Positions 41,669 to 51,095 of a stretch of 64,000 nt of DNA are shown here, piece after piece; positions within the stretch are counted from its first letter, which is position 1, and each line of letters begins with the position of its first letter. The notes under the pieces are model-generated. The model did not search any database, was not told where the DNA came from, and saw only the letters and a program-made list of their open reading frames with translations. This DNA comes from Methylotenera oryzisoli_B (GTDB lineage: Bacteria; Pseudomonadota; Gammaproteobacteria; Burkholderiales; Methylophilaceae): the NCBI GenBank assembly GCA_965613685.1, contig OZ277031.1, positions 434,001 through 498,000 of the forward strand, in the 5' to 3' direction. The position numbers and the translations under genes are program-made.

Positions 41669-43890
41669 ATGCCTACCTTGAAATTTTCTAGCAAGCGACA
41701 CACTATTCGTGCATTGATAGGCTTGCTCATCGTGTTGTTAATGTTGTTGCATGTTAGTGGCGTGCTGCCCTGTCGCCGGTCACTAAGTTGGAATTATGGA
41801 GCTACGATACCAGGCTAAATATGACTATGCCCAATAGCCTGGATGAGCGCATTGCTATTGTCGATATTGATGAAAAAAGCCTTAAACAGCAGGGGCACTG
41901 GCCTTGGTCTAGAAATAAGTTGGCGCATTTAGTCGATCGCTTGTTCGACGATTATCAGGTTCGGGTGTTAGGGATGGATGCGGTGTTTGCCGAGCCCGAC
42001 TTAAGTTCGGGCTTGCAAGGCATGCAAGCCATACAAAGTGAGCACTTTAGTCACGATCAGGGTTTGCGTGCGGCCATAGAAAAATTAAGCCCGAGTTTGG
42101 ACTACGATCAGCTGTTCGCCAACAGTTTAAAAAACCGTAAAGTGGTATTGGCCTATGTATTTTTGCAAGAAGGGGAAGCGAAAGTCGGCGCCTTGCCTGC
42201 GCCCGTTCTGCCGGCAGCTTACTTTAAGGAACAGCCAGTCAGCTTAATGCAGGCCAGCGGCTACACGGCCAATTTAGCCAATTTGCAAGCGCAAGCCTAT
42301 GCCGCCGGCTATTTTAATGCCAGTCCAGATCAAGACGGCATTTCCCGAAGGCTGCCGATGTTGGTGCAGTACCATGATCAAGTTTACGAAGCCTTTGCCA
42401 GTGCCGTGGCGCGTGCGGCCAATGATCCTGCTGGCGTACGCTCAACTAAGCCAGCCCTTGCCGTGCATGCCGATGCCGAGCAGCTGCGCATAGGTAAAAA
42501 TCGCATCCCAGTAAACGATGACCTGGCCGCATTGATTCCTTACCGTGGGGCACAAGGCAGTTTTCGTTACGTGTCTGCCACCGACGTAATGTCAAATAAA
42601 GTGGACAAGGCCATCCTTAAAAATAAAATAGTCTTGCTGGGCACAACCGCTGCGGGCTTGATGGATTTGCGTGCCACGCCCATGCAAAATGTCTACCCCG
42701 GGGTGGAGGTGCATGCCAACATGGTAGCCGGCATATTGGACGGTAACATCAAACAAAACCCGGCCTATACCCAAGGCTTGGAATTTATATTGCTTTTATT
42801 AGTAGGAAGCCTACTGGTTTTTAGCTTGCCTAGCTTAAGCCCTAGTGCGGCCACGCTGCTCACTGCGCTCTGCCTAGGGCTGCTCTTGGGCTTAAATTGG
42901 CTGGCCTGGCAAGCCAGAAATTTGGCGCTACCATTGGCTGCTTTGCTGGTGACGATAAGCACACTGTACTTTTTTAATATGGCTTACGGTTTCTTTTTTG
43001 AGTCGCGGCTTAAACGCCAACTGGGTCGTTTATTTGGCTTGTACATTCCGCCGGAATTGGTGGATGAAATGGCTCAAAATCCCAACAGTTATACATTAGC
43101 CAGCCAAAGCCGGCATATGACGGTGTTGTTTACAGACGTGCGGGACTTTACCTCCATCGCCGAAGGGATGGCGCCCGAGCAACTGAGTCTGCTAATGAAT
43201 CGCTTTCTCAGCCCGATGACGCAGGCTATCCATCAGCACCGGGGCACCATAGACAAATACATGGGTGATGCCATCATGGCTTTTTGGGGTGCTCCTGTGG
43301 CTGACAATCAGCATGCGACACACGCCGTGCAAGCCGCACTGGCCATGACCGATGCCTTGGCCGGTTTGCAAGACGATTTTGCCGCACAAGGCTGGCCGGC
43401 TATACGCATAGGCATAGGGCTTAATAGCGGCGACATGGTGGTGGGTAACATGGGTTCGACTTTTCGCATGGCATACACCGTGCTCGGTGATGCGGTTAAT
43501 TTGGGCTCACGCCTCGAGGGACTCACAAAATATTACGGGCTGAGCATCATCGTCAGTGAAGACACCAAAGTATTGGCGCCGGATTTTGTTTACAGAGAGC
43601 TAGACAGTGTCCGGGTTAAAGGTAGAGATAAACCACTGGCTATTTATGAGGTGGTTGGCGCAAAGGCAGAGGTAGGTGAGCAAGTGCTGGCCGATCTGCA
43701 GCAATACCACGCGGCACTCGCCGCATACCGCAATCAAGATTGGCCGCAGGCCAAGGCCTTATTTGCAAGCTTATTCCAAGCCCAGCCACTATGCCGTCTC
43801 TATGCTATTTACCTAGAGCGCATAGCCCATTTGCAGGAGAATACGCCCGCTGCTGATTGGGATGGGGTGGTTAATTTTGAGCAAAAATAA
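41669..43890 (+). CDS. CHASE2-domain adenylate cyclase, frameshifted near its N-terminus
   Basis: A membrane sensor cyclase. The ATG at 41669 opens a signal-anchor (RALIGLLIVLLMLLHVSGVLP), then the frame breaks. The remaining 700 residues are open from just after the break to 43890, with a TTG at 41788 as the only nearby start. Adding one C to the CCC at 41768-41770 joins them as GVLPLSPVTKLELWSYD, the expected start of CHASE2, so a one-base deletion is likely. After CHASE2 (about residues 1-310) come three membrane helices (about 325-400) and a class III cyclase domain (about 440-620) with FTDVRDFTSIAEG, the adenine-selecting lysine in TIDKYMGDA and VLGDAVNLGSRLEG. Ligand unknown. The product should be cAMP. 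Confidence 0.85.
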
Positions 43891-43959
43891 ACGGCGCCTG
43901 CACAGAATGCAGACACCGCTATCAAGGGTATTCCTGAGATAAAGTCTAAATTAGACCAG

Positions 43960-44394
43960 TTAAACCTTAGGTAAGAATTTTGAGGCTACCGTGCCGCCAA
44001 CTGTCCAGCTAGTACCAGCGTCGGCGCTGCATGCAGCGGTGTAAACGATGTTGTCGCCAGCAGCGATCGCCCCCACAGCTTTTAGTACGATGGTGACGGT
44101 GCCTGCTGTGGCTGAGGTGCCGGCAGCGGTAACGGATGTCGTGTATTTGCCGTTAATGGCAGTAGCGAGGCCTAAGCCTAATGAGCTATTGCTGCTGGTT
44201 GCTGATAGGCTGCCTTCACTGCAAGCAATGCCCATGGCCGTCAAAGCTGGGGTAGCCAAACTAACCGCTTCTTGCACTTTGGCGCGGGTGGTGTAGTCCT
44301 GGTAAGCCGGTAATGCTATCGCAGCTAAAATACCAATAATCGCCACCACTATCATCAATTCAATCAGCGTAAAACCTTGTTGTTGTTTTTTCAT
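43960..44394 (-). CDS. pilA: Major type IV pilin (PilA-like)
   Basis: A type IVa prepilin of 144 residues. It has a seven-residue basic leader MKKQQQG, cleaved before F, then FTLIELMIVVAIIGILAAIALPAYQDY with Glu5, the classic pilin N-terminal helix. The C-terminal domain is small and rich in Ala, Thr and Gly, with a disulfide-type Cys pair (ACSEG near residue 52 and AACSAD near 121). I chose the ATG at 44394 because the leader starts there and AAGGGAA precedes it; an upstream start at 44445 is in frame but would destroy the leader. It is convergent with the cyclase gene and unlinked to pilBC and pilTU. Confidence 0.95.
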   Translation of the reverse strand: MKKQQQGFTLIELMIVVAIIGILAAIALPAYQDYTTRAKVQEAVSLATPALTAMGIACSEGSLSATSSNSSLGLGLATAINGKYTTSVTAAGTSATAGTVTIVLKAVGAIAAGDNIVYTAACSADAGTSWTVGGTVASKFLPKV

Positions 44395-44444
44395 GGTTAT
44401 TCCCTTTTTAAAATTAAATTTACTTAAGCCATGCAATTCGCGCA

Positions 44445-44460
44445 AGCATGTTTTATACCA
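44445..44460 (-). promoter_or_regulatory. Candidate sigma-54 promoter of the pilin gene
   Basis: On the minus strand TGGTATAAAACATGCT has GG and GC at the -24/-12 spacing of sigma-54 promoters (consensus TGGCACGNNNNTTGCT), with the invariant GG and GC kept but several other positions off. It would start RNA near 44434, about 40 bases before the ATG. Pilin genes in several proteobacteria use sigma-54 with PilSR. A sigma-70 reading of the same TATAAA is possible. Confidence 0.4.
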
Positions 44461-44559
44461 AATTTATTGATACGGATGGTTGTTTACCCATAGCAATGAT
44501 TCGCATAGTGCCTCATGTAACCCAATATTGCATGCATTAAATTGACTTTGACGTAATTT

Positions 44560-45096
44560 TTATTTCGCTGTTTCGCTTACTTTTTTCAAGTTGGCTAAGC
44601 CTGTATCAAAAATATCTGTGATGGCTTTGACGGCAGTAGCGTCATCCTGGCCTTCAGGAATCGGTGGGTTTAATTTGTATAAACGGTAGAAACGACCTAC
44701 CCAAGTTACCGTGCTTTCGCCGGCGCCAGGGCCTTTGGTCACGGTCATGCTGCCGTTAAAGTCCGTCAGTGGCAAAGTGCCGGAAACAATCTCGTATTTA
44801 AGACGCATGCTGTCGTTATCGATGCTACGTAATTTTTCGTAGACGTTACCACCGCTTTTGAAAGTTAATGTTCTAAAAGTGTCTTCGCCCACTTTCTCTA
44901 ATTTGGTGCCAGCCACACCTGGTAACCAAAGGTGAGCGGTACCGAAGTCCTTAACGGTAGCCCAAACTTTAGCTGGATCGGCTTTGATGGTAACGCTTTT
45001 TTCAACTTTTTGCGGTGATGGGCCGTGGGCGCTAGCTAAGTTAGGCAGTAAGCTGATGCTTATGCTCAAAGTTAAAAGGGCTAAAATCTTTTTCAT
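44560..45096 (-). CDS. MxaD-like periplasmic SRPBCC-domain protein
   Basis: A 178-residue exported protein with a signal peptide ending ASA before HG, then HGPSPQKVEKSVTIKADPAKVWATVKDF, which matches MxaD-type proteins of methylotrophs, followed by an SRPBCC/polyketide-cyclase fold to the C-terminus. MxaD is thought to aid electron transfer from methanol dehydrogenase to cytochrome c-L. Here it stands apart from any mxa or xox genes, so its role is only inferred. A perfect TATAAT lies on the minus strand in the 123-base region upstream, along with a CTCTC/GAGAG hairpin before the GGAG ribosome site. Confidence 0.82.
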   Translation of the reverse strand: MKKILALLTLSISISLLPNLASAHGPSPQKVEKSVTIKADPAKVWATVKDFGTAHLWLPGVAGTKLEKVGEDTFRTLTFKSGGNVYEKLRSIDNDSMRLKYEIVSGTLPLTDFNGSMTVTKGPGAGESTVTWVGRFYRLYKLNPPIPEGQDDATAVKAITDIFDTGLANLKKVSETAK

Positions 45097-45219
45097 TTAT
45101 TTATTTCTCCGTGGCTCTCAAGCAGAGAGTGATTGATTGATACAACGCTTTATTATAATTGAGAACAGGGCTTTTTAAAAACACCCTGGCTTTTAAACCG
45201 TGCTTTGCTATGCACTTGA

Positions 45220-46194
45220 TTAAGGGCTAAGCAAGATGAACTGGCCAAATGCGCGACTTTTTTCACCTGTTTTAATGGTGGCCAATACTTGCAGGCTGTT
45301 GCTGTCTATCACACTGACGTTGCTGCTGCCCCAGTTGGCCACGTAGGCGCGCTGATTAATCGGGTCTATGCTGATGCCTTCTGGGGTGCTACCGACCGCT
45401 ATAGTCTTGATGACTTTATTGCTAGCCAAGTCTATCACCGATACGCTGTCATCTTGGGTGTTGCTCACGAAAAGCAATTTTTCATCGGCCGTGATGGCCG
45501 CGCAGTAGGGGTGGTAGCCCACCTTGATTTTTTGCTGGCTGTAAGTTTTAGTGTTAATTAGACTAACGCTGTCGTCCCTTACGTTGACGCTCACCAACAA
45601 TTTTCCGCTGCTGCTCAAGGATAGGCCGAAAGGGTGCGAGCCGACTTTGATGCGTTTTTTTATGCTTAACGTGGCGGTGTCGACGATGGTAATGTCATCG
45701 CTGTCGCGGTTGGCGATATACAACCATTTGTTATTTGGGCTGACCACTAAGCCGGCGGGCGCATCGCCGACGTTGAGCTCGCGTAGCGTGGTCGGCAGTT
45801 GGGTGCTGATGGCCAGCACTTTATTAGCAAACCAATCGGCGACATACAAGGTGCTGTTGTCTGGCGAAAGGGCTAAGCCGACAGGCGCGCCGTTTATTTT
45901 TATTGTTTGTATCACGCTGTTGTTCTGCGTGTTGATCACGCTGATTTCTTGGCTTTCAACATTGGCAATGTAAACGCGCTGCATGCTCGCTGAGACAGCG
46001 ATGCCGACCGGCCCTTTGCCAACGACTATGGTTTGGCTGACGCTGTTTTTTACGGTATCGATGACCGATACCGTGTCCTCGCCTTGGTTGGTAATGTAAG
46101 CGTATGACGTCATGTCACGCGCCAGGCTAGGCGGCGTGATTAAAAATAGTGTGCAGCACAGCAGGCGGCAAAAAAAAATCCGCCTAGCAGACAT
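45220..46194 (-). CDS. Exported YVTN-type seven-bladed beta-propeller protein
   Basis: The protein is made of about seven repeats of 40-42 residues with the pattern YVTN/YIAN...D-V-S-V-I-D-T/N...I-K-V-G-P-x-G-I-A-V, the YncE/YVTN propeller family. The signal peptide MSARRIFFCRLLCCTLFLIT, ending SLA before RD, supports export. I chose the ATG at 46194; one at 46227 adds eleven residues, and 46374 would overlap rppH. A minus-strand TATAAT near 46244 leaves little leader for the longer forms. Propellers of this type often accompany PQQ-dependent alcohol oxidation, which fits the MxaD-like neighbour, but no substrate can be named. Confidence 0.8.
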   Translation of the reverse strand: MSARRIFFCRLLCCTLFLITPPSLARDMTSYAYITNQGEDTVSVIDTVKNSVSQTIVVGKGPVGIAVSASMQRVYIANVESQEISVINTQNNSVIQTIKINGAPVGLALSPDNSTLYVADWFANKVLAISTQLPTTLRELNVGDAPAGLVVSPNNKWLYIANRDSDDITIVDTATLSIKKRIKVGSHPFGLSLSSSGKLLVSVNVRDDSVSLINTKTYSQQKIKVGYHPYCAAITADEKLLFVSNTQDDSVSVIDLASNKVIKTIAVGSTPEGISIDPINQRAYVANWGSSNVSVIDSNSLQVLATIKTGEKSRAFGQFILLSP

Positions 46195-46315
46195 GGAGTC
46201 GAAAATTTTAATTGCTAGTGTATTCATACGCTTGGCTATTATACGTAAATGGTTGCTTTCAATAATGCGCAAAATATGAAAAAATTGCAGTAAATAATTT
46301 AGGCAGTATAACGTT

Positions 46316-46801
46316 ATGTTAGATCGAGACGGGTTTCGCCCGAATGTAGGCATTATTTTATGTAATGCCAGCAATCAGGTTTTTTGGGCCAAGCGTATTC
46401 GTGAACATGCTTGGCAATTTCCTCAAGGTGGCATCAATCACGGTGAAAGTCCGGAGCAGGCCATGTACCGCGAACTGATGGAAGAAGTCGGTTTGGCGCC
46501 TCAGCACGTGCAGATTTTAGGCCGTACCAAAGATTGGTTGCGCTATGAGGTGCCAAGCTCATGGATTAAGCGCGAGTATCGCGGCAGTTACAAAGGCCAG
46601 AAGCAAATTTGGTATTTATTGCGTATGGTTGGCCGTGACAGCGATGTGTCATTGCGTGCCAGTGAGCATCCTGAGTTTGATGCTTGGCGTTGGACTGAAT
46701 ACTGGGTGCCTTTAGATGACGTGATTGAATTTAAGCGCGGGGTTTACGAGTCTGCGCTCAATGAGTTGGCCGCCCATTTGCACCACAAGCCAGCTAAGTA
46801 G
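46316..46801 (+). CDS. rppH: RNA pyrophosphohydrolase RppH
   Basis: RppH removes pyrophosphate from mRNA 5' ends and starts RNase E-dependent decay. The 161-residue Nudix protein begins LDRDGFRPNVGIILCN, which matches the family, and has the Nudix box GGINHGESPEQAMYRELMEEVGL, followed by PSSWIKREYRGSYKGQKQIWYLL. Length is typical. It is divergent from the propeller gene and convergent with psd. Confidence 0.96.
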   Translation: MLDRDGFRPNVGIILCNASNQVFWAKRIREHAWQFPQGGINHGESPEQAMYRELMEEVGLAPQHVQILGRTKDWLRYEVPSSWIKREYRGSYKGQKQIWYLLRMVGRDSDVSLRASEHPEFDAWRWTEYWVPLDDVIEFKRGVYESALNELAAHLHHKPAK

Positions 46802-46815
46802 TAGCTTGAATCCAA

Positions 46816-47676
46816 TTAGCTAATTTTTTTATTGCCCATCAATTCGCCCATTTTAATCGGGCGAGCCGCTTGCCAATCGGCATTGAATGCCAGTGCGTCT
46901 TTTTCGAATAACATCACCACCGTGGAACCGAGTAAAAAGCGGCCCATCTCATCGCCTTGCCGTAATGTAATGTTTTTGTTGTCGTAAAACCAGCACAGGG
47001 GTTTGCGGCTGCGTGGTGGGTTAATGATGCCGTTTTGGCTAGTGTGCCAGACCGTGGCCATGCTGCCTACGACGGTCGCTCCGACCAAGACCATGATAAA
47101 CAAGCCATGCTGGGCTGAGCTAAATTCACACACCACCCGCTCATTACGAGCAAACAAACCTGGCACGCCTTCAGCCGTAGTGGGGTTGACTGAAAATAAG
47201 GCGCCGGGCACGTAAGTCATGCTTCTTAAGGTGCCGTCGCATGGCATGTGGATGCGATGGTAGTCTTTGGGGCTTAAGTACAGGCATGCAAATTGCCCGT
47301 TTTCAAATTTTTTAGCCAGGTTTTTATTGCCGCCTAATAAAGCCGTGGTTGAGTAGCTATGGCCTTTGGCCTGAAACAGTTGATCGATATCAATGCGACC
47401 CAATTGACTGATGCGCCCATCTACCGGGCTGATAAAGTCAGCCGTGGCCAAGGGGCGTGCCCCGGGTTTTAGTGCGCGCGTAAAAAAGGCATTAAATGTT
47501 GTGTAAGCTCGGATGTCTGGGTTCTTTGCTTCCGTCATGTTGACTTGATAGCGTTGCACGAACCAGCCTATCACGGCTGCCGTTAATCGGCCTCCCTTTA
47601 GGTGGGCTAACTTGCCAGCAAGCGCAGTGATGGCTTGTTTGGGCAGGACGTATTGAGACAGTACGGCTATGTTCAT
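46816..47676 (-). CDS. psd: Phosphatidylserine decarboxylase
   Basis: Psd makes phosphatidylethanolamine at the inner membrane. The 286-residue proenzyme has the self-cleavage motif LGSTVV (cleaved between Gly and Ser to leave a pyruvoyl group) near residue 253, DYHRIHMPCDG and the FFTRALKPGARPL region. These belong to the bacterial type I form. AGGGG precedes the ATG. It lies downstream of ilvC but a strong terminator separates the two. Confidence 0.96.
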   Translation of the reverse strand: MNIAVLSQYVLPKQAITALAGKLAHLKGGRLTAAVIGWFVQRYQVNMTEAKNPDIRAYTTFNAFFTRALKPGARPLATADFISPVDGRISQLGRIDIDQLFQAKGHSYSTTALLGGNKNLAKKFENGQFACLYLSPKDYHRIHMPCDGTLRSMTYVPGALFSVNPTTAEGVPGLFARNERVVCEFSSAQHGLFIMVLVGATVVGSMATVWHTSQNGIINPPRSRKPLCWFYDNKNITLRQGDEMGRFLLGSTVVMLFEKDALAFNADWQAARPIKMGELMGNKKIS

Positions 47677-47689
47677 GGCAACCCCTAAT

Positions 47690-47722
47690 AAAAAAGGCGG
47701 GAGGCTATCATCGCTTCCCGCC
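47690..47722 (-). terminator. Rho-independent terminator of the ilv operon
   Basis: GGCGGGA and TCCCGCC form a seven-pair GC-rich stem (47696-47702, 47716-47722), followed on the minus strand by six Ts (47690-47695). It lies 30 bases after the ilvC stop and 14 bases before the psd start. Confidence 0.9.
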
Positions 47723-47752
47723 TAGCTTAAAGTCTACAGACCTATTGCTACC

Positions 47753-48769
47753 CTAGTTTTTGGCTTGGTCTACTAATTTGTTTTTAGCAATCCAAGGCAT
47801 CATGGCGCGCAATTGGCCGCCTACTTGCTCAATTGGATGGGCTGCATTCAAACGACGACGAGCGGTCATTTCTGGGTAGTTGGTGCGGCCTTCTAATATG
47901 AAGCGTTTCGCGTATTCGCCGTTTTGAATGTTAGCTAAACATTCTTGCATGGCGTAACGTGATTCGTCATTGATGACTTTTGGACCGGTTACGTATTCAC
48001 CGTATTCTGCGTTGTTTGAAATGGAGTAATTCATGTTGGCAATGCCGCCTTCGTACATTAAATCCACGATCAATTTAAGTTCGTGCAAGCATTCAAAGTA
48101 TGCCATTTCAGGCGCATAGCCTGCTTCTACCAAAGTTTCAAAACCGGCTTTAACCAACTCCACTGCACCACCACACAACACCGCTTGTTCGCCGAACAAG
48201 TCTGTTTCGGTTTCTTCACGGAAATCGGTTTCAATGACGCCGCCTTTGGTGCCGCCGTTAGCCGCTGCATAAGACAAGGCCAAGGCTTTTGCTTTGCCAG
48301 ATTTATCTTGATAAACCGCAATTAATGAAGGTACGCCGCCGCCTTTTAAGTATTCTGAGCGCACGGTATGGCCTGGGCCCTTAGGGGCGATCATGATGAC
48401 GTCTAAGTCTGCTCTTGGCGTGATTTGGTTGTAATGAATGTTAAAGCCGTGAGCAAAGGCCAGTGTGGCGCCTTGTTTCAAGTTGGCCGCTACGTCCGCA
48501 TCAAAAATTTGTGGCATGGTTTCGTCAGGCAATAGCAGCATGACGACATCGGCTTGTTTAGTGGCTTCGGCAATTTCTAAAACTTGATGGCCAGCGGTCA
48601 CGGCTTTCGCCCATGAGCTGCCGCCTTTGCGTAAACCTATGGTGACGTTAACGCCGCTGTCTTTTAGGTTGGCTGCATGCGCATGGCCCTGTGAGCCGTA
48701 GCCAACGATGGTTACTTTTTTGCCTTTGATTAAACCAAGGTCCGCGTCTTTATCGTAATAAACTTTCAT
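47753..48769 (-). CDS. ilvC: Ketol-acid reductoisomerase
   Basis: IlvC isomerises and reduces acetohydroxy acids on the way to valine, leucine and isoleucine. The 338-residue class I enzyme has the NADPH motif VGYGSQGHAHAANLKDSG, the KGPGHTVRSEY segment, and the metal-binding DLFGEQAVLCGG. AAAGGCG precedes the ATG. It closes the ilvB-ilvN-ilvC unit and is followed by a strong terminator. Confidence 0.98.
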   Translation of the reverse strand: MKVYYDKDADLGLIKGKKVTIVGYGSQGHAHAANLKDSGVNVTIGLRKGGSSWAKAVTAGHQVLEIAEATKQADVVMLLLPDETMPQIFDADVAANLKQGATLAFAHGFNIHYNQITPRADLDVIMIAPKGPGHTVRSEYLKGGGVPSLIAVYQDKSGKAKALALSYAAANGGTKGGVIETDFREETETDLFGEQAVLCGGAVELVKAGFETLVEAGYAPEMAYFECLHELKLIVDLMYEGGIANMNYSISNNAEYGEYVTGPKVINDESRYAMQECLANIQNGEYAKRFILEGRTNYPEMTARRRLNAAHPIEQVGGQLRAMMPWIAKNKLVDQAKN

Positions 48770-48823
48770 TTTTGTGTCGCCTTTCTATGCAATTGCTTAA
48801 TAAATATAAGGGGGGTTTAAAAC

Positions 48824-49330
48824 TTAAACTTTCAGAATTCTGTCACCTCGACCTATGCCCGATGCGCCAGTGCGCACGGTTTCTAGGATCGCTGCTTTAT
48901 CTAAACTTTCGATAAAAGCATCAAGCTTATTGCCTGAGCCGGTAAGCTCAATGGTAAAGCTGCCGTCGGCCACATCGATAATACGGCCACGGAATATGTC
49001 GCACATGCGCTTCATTTCTTCTCTAAACGCGCTGGTGGCTTTGACTTTAACTAACATCAATTCACGTTCAATGAATTTCCCATCGTTTAAATCCAGTACT
49101 TTGACTACGTCCACCAGTTTGTTTAATTGCTTAATGATTTGTTCTATGACTGCTTCGGAGCCGGTGGTCACTATGGTCATGCGTGACAAGGTCTGGTCTT
49201 CGGTGGCGGCAACCGTTAGTGATTCAATGTTGTAGCCGCGTGCAGAGAATAAGCCGGCCACTCTAGACAATGCACCCGATTCGTTTTCCATTAGCAGTGA
49301 AATAATGTGACGTGCAGACTGGGTCGCCAT
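48824..49330 (-). CDS. ilvN: Acetolactate synthase small (regulatory) subunit
   Basis: The regulatory subunit gives valine inhibition to acetolactate synthase. The 168-residue protein has the N-terminal ACT domain HIISLLMENESGALSRVAGLFSARGYNIESL and the C-terminal ALS_ss domain (FRGRIIDVADGSFTIELTG). The length and sequence match the IlvH/IlvN long form. It starts two bases after ilvB, in the usual order. Confidence 0.96.
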   Translation of the reverse strand: MATQSARHIISLLMENESGALSRVAGLFSARGYNIESLTVAATEDQTLSRMTIVTTGSEAVIEQIIKQLNKLVDVVKVLDLNDGKFIERELMLVKVKATSAFREEMKRMCDIFRGRIIDVADGSFTIELTGSGNKLDAFIESLDKAAILETVRTGASGIGRGDRILKV

Positions 49331-49331
49331 C

Positions 49332-51065
49332 TTATAGGTCCTCCGCTAAAATCATATCAGACAAGCCCTTGCCATTTTGTATCATGGGGAACACGTTCTC
49401 TTTTTGATCGGTAATAAAATCCATGAACACAAAACGTGACTTCATGGCGAATGCTTCTTTTAGGGCTGCTTCCACGTCACCTGGTTTAGTGATTTGCATG
49501 CCGACATGGCCGTATGCCTCGGCGAGCTTGACGAAGTTAGGCAAGCTGTCCATGTAAGATTCGGAGTAGCGGTTCTCATAGAAAAACTCTTGCCATTGCC
49601 GCACCATGCCTAAATAACGGTTATTCAGCATGATGACTTTAATCGGCAAGTGGTATTGCGCGCAGGTTGAAAGCTCCTGGATGTTCATTTGTATGCTGCC
49701 TTCGCCAGTCACGCAGGCTACTTGTGCGTTTGGGTGAGCAAACTGCACGCCCATGGCGTAGGGCAGGCCGACGCCCATGGTGCCTAAGCCGCCGGAATTA
49801 ATCCAGCGGCGTGGCTGGTCAAACTTATAATATTGCGCCGCCCACATTTGATGCTGACCTACGTCAGAGGTAACAAAAGCCTCGCCTTTAGTCACCTCAT
49901 GCAATTTTTGAATTACGTATTGCGGTTTGATGAATTCGTCACTTTGGGCAAAATTCATGCATTCTTTAGCGCGCCAAGTCTTAATCTGTTCGAACCAGGC
50001 ATTCAGGGCAACCGTATTTTGTTGCGGTTTTTCTGTTGCGATGAGTTCGTTCATGTCAGCCAACACGGACTTGACGTCACCGACGATGGGCACGTCAATT
50101 TTCACCCGTTTTGATATGGATGCGGGATCAATGTCTATGTGGATAATGGTGCGTGGCTTGGATAAAAAGTCGACAGTATTGCCAATTACCCTATCATCAA
50201 AGCGCGCACCAACGGCAAGCAATACGTCGCATTCTTGCATGGCCATGTTGGCCTCATAGGTGCCGTGCATGCCTAACATGCCTAAAAACTTTTTATCGGA
50301 AGCGGGGAAGCCACCTAAACCCATTAGGGTGCTGGTGATAGGCAAGCCTAGCGCTTGTATCAATTTGATTAAATGCTCAGCCGCATCACCAAGCACAACG
50401 CCGCCACCCGAATAGACCATGGGGCGCTTGGCTTCGCTTAATAATTTCAAGGCTTTTTTGATTTGACCTAAATGCCCTTTGGTTACCGGATTGTAGGAGC
50501 GCATTTGCACCGTTTCTGGGTAGTCAAATTGACACAGGTCGGCCGTGATGTCCTTGGGGATGTCTACTAATACTGGACCTGGTCGGCCACTTGAGGCTAC
50601 ATAAAAAGCTTTCTTCATGGTGGCGGCGATGTCTTTCACATCTTTAACCAAGAAATTGTGTTTGACGCATGGACGAGTAATGCCAACGGTGTCGCATTCT
50701 TGGAAAGCGTCTTCGCCTATGGCGTAAGTCGGTACTTGGCCGCTGATGATGACCATGGGAATAGAGTCCATGTAAGCCGTTGCAATGCCAGTAACGGCAT
50801 TGGTTGCGCCTGGGCCGGACGTGACCAGTGCAACGCCTACCTTGCCTGTTGAACGAGAATAGGCGTCGGCAGCATGCAGCGCGGCTTGTTCATGACGAAC
50901 CAAGATGTGCTTGAATTTATCTTGGTGAAAAATCGCGTCGTAAATATGCAAGACGGCGCCACCTGGGTAGCCAAATACAAATTCAACCTGTTCTTCATGC
51001 AGGCAGCGTATTAAAATTTCTGCGCCGGTAATCTTTTTAGAACTTTTTTCCATACTTTTGCCCAT
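49332..51065 (-). CDS. ilvB: Acetolactate synthase large (catalytic) subunit
   Basis: The catalytic subunit joins two pyruvates, or pyruvate and 2-oxobutyrate, with thiamine diphosphate and FAD. The 577-residue protein has the catalytic glutamate in RHEQAALHAADAYSRSTG, the FAD loop and VGARFDDRVIG, and the ThDP-metal motif GEGSIQMNIQELSTCAQYHLPIKVIMLNN. An in-frame ATG at 51053 is a possible alternative start. The 192-base upstream region has a good sigma-70 promoter and a hairpin but no leader peptide, so attenuation of the E. coli type is not supported. Confidence 0.97.
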   Translation of the reverse strand: MGKSMEKSSKKITGAEILIRCLHEEQVEFVFGYPGGAVLHIYDAIFHQDKFKHILVRHEQAALHAADAYSRSTGKVGVALVTSGPGATNAVTGIATAYMDSIPMVIISGQVPTYAIGEDAFQECDTVGITRPCVKHNFLVKDVKDIAATMKKAFYVASSGRPGPVLVDIPKDITADLCQFDYPETVQMRSYNPVTKGHLGQIKKALKLLSEAKRPMVYSGGGVVLGDAAEHLIKLIQALGLPITSTLMGLGGFPASDKKFLGMLGMHGTYEANMAMQECDVLLAVGARFDDRVIGNTVDFLSKPRTIIHIDIDPASISKRVKIDVPIVGDVKSVLADMNELIATEKPQQNTVALNAWFEQIKTWRAKECMNFAQSDEFIKPQYVIQKLHEVTKGEAFVTSDVGQHQMWAAQYYKFDQPRRWINSGGLGTMGVGLPYAMGVQFAHPNAQVACVTGEGSIQMNIQELSTCAQYHLPIKVIMLNNRYLGMVRQWQEFFYENRYSESYMDSLPNFVKLAEAYGHVGMQITKPGDVEAALKEAFAMKSRFVFMDFITDQKENVFPMIQNGKGLSDMILAEDL

Positions 51066-51095
51066 GCTTGTTTTTTTGCTTCAGTTATTCTGTCC

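Noticed and set aside
46285..46312. TTGCAG-16-TATAAC as the rppH promoter
   Set aside because: The -10 would end only four bases before the rppH ATG, so RNA would begin inside the conserved coding sequence.
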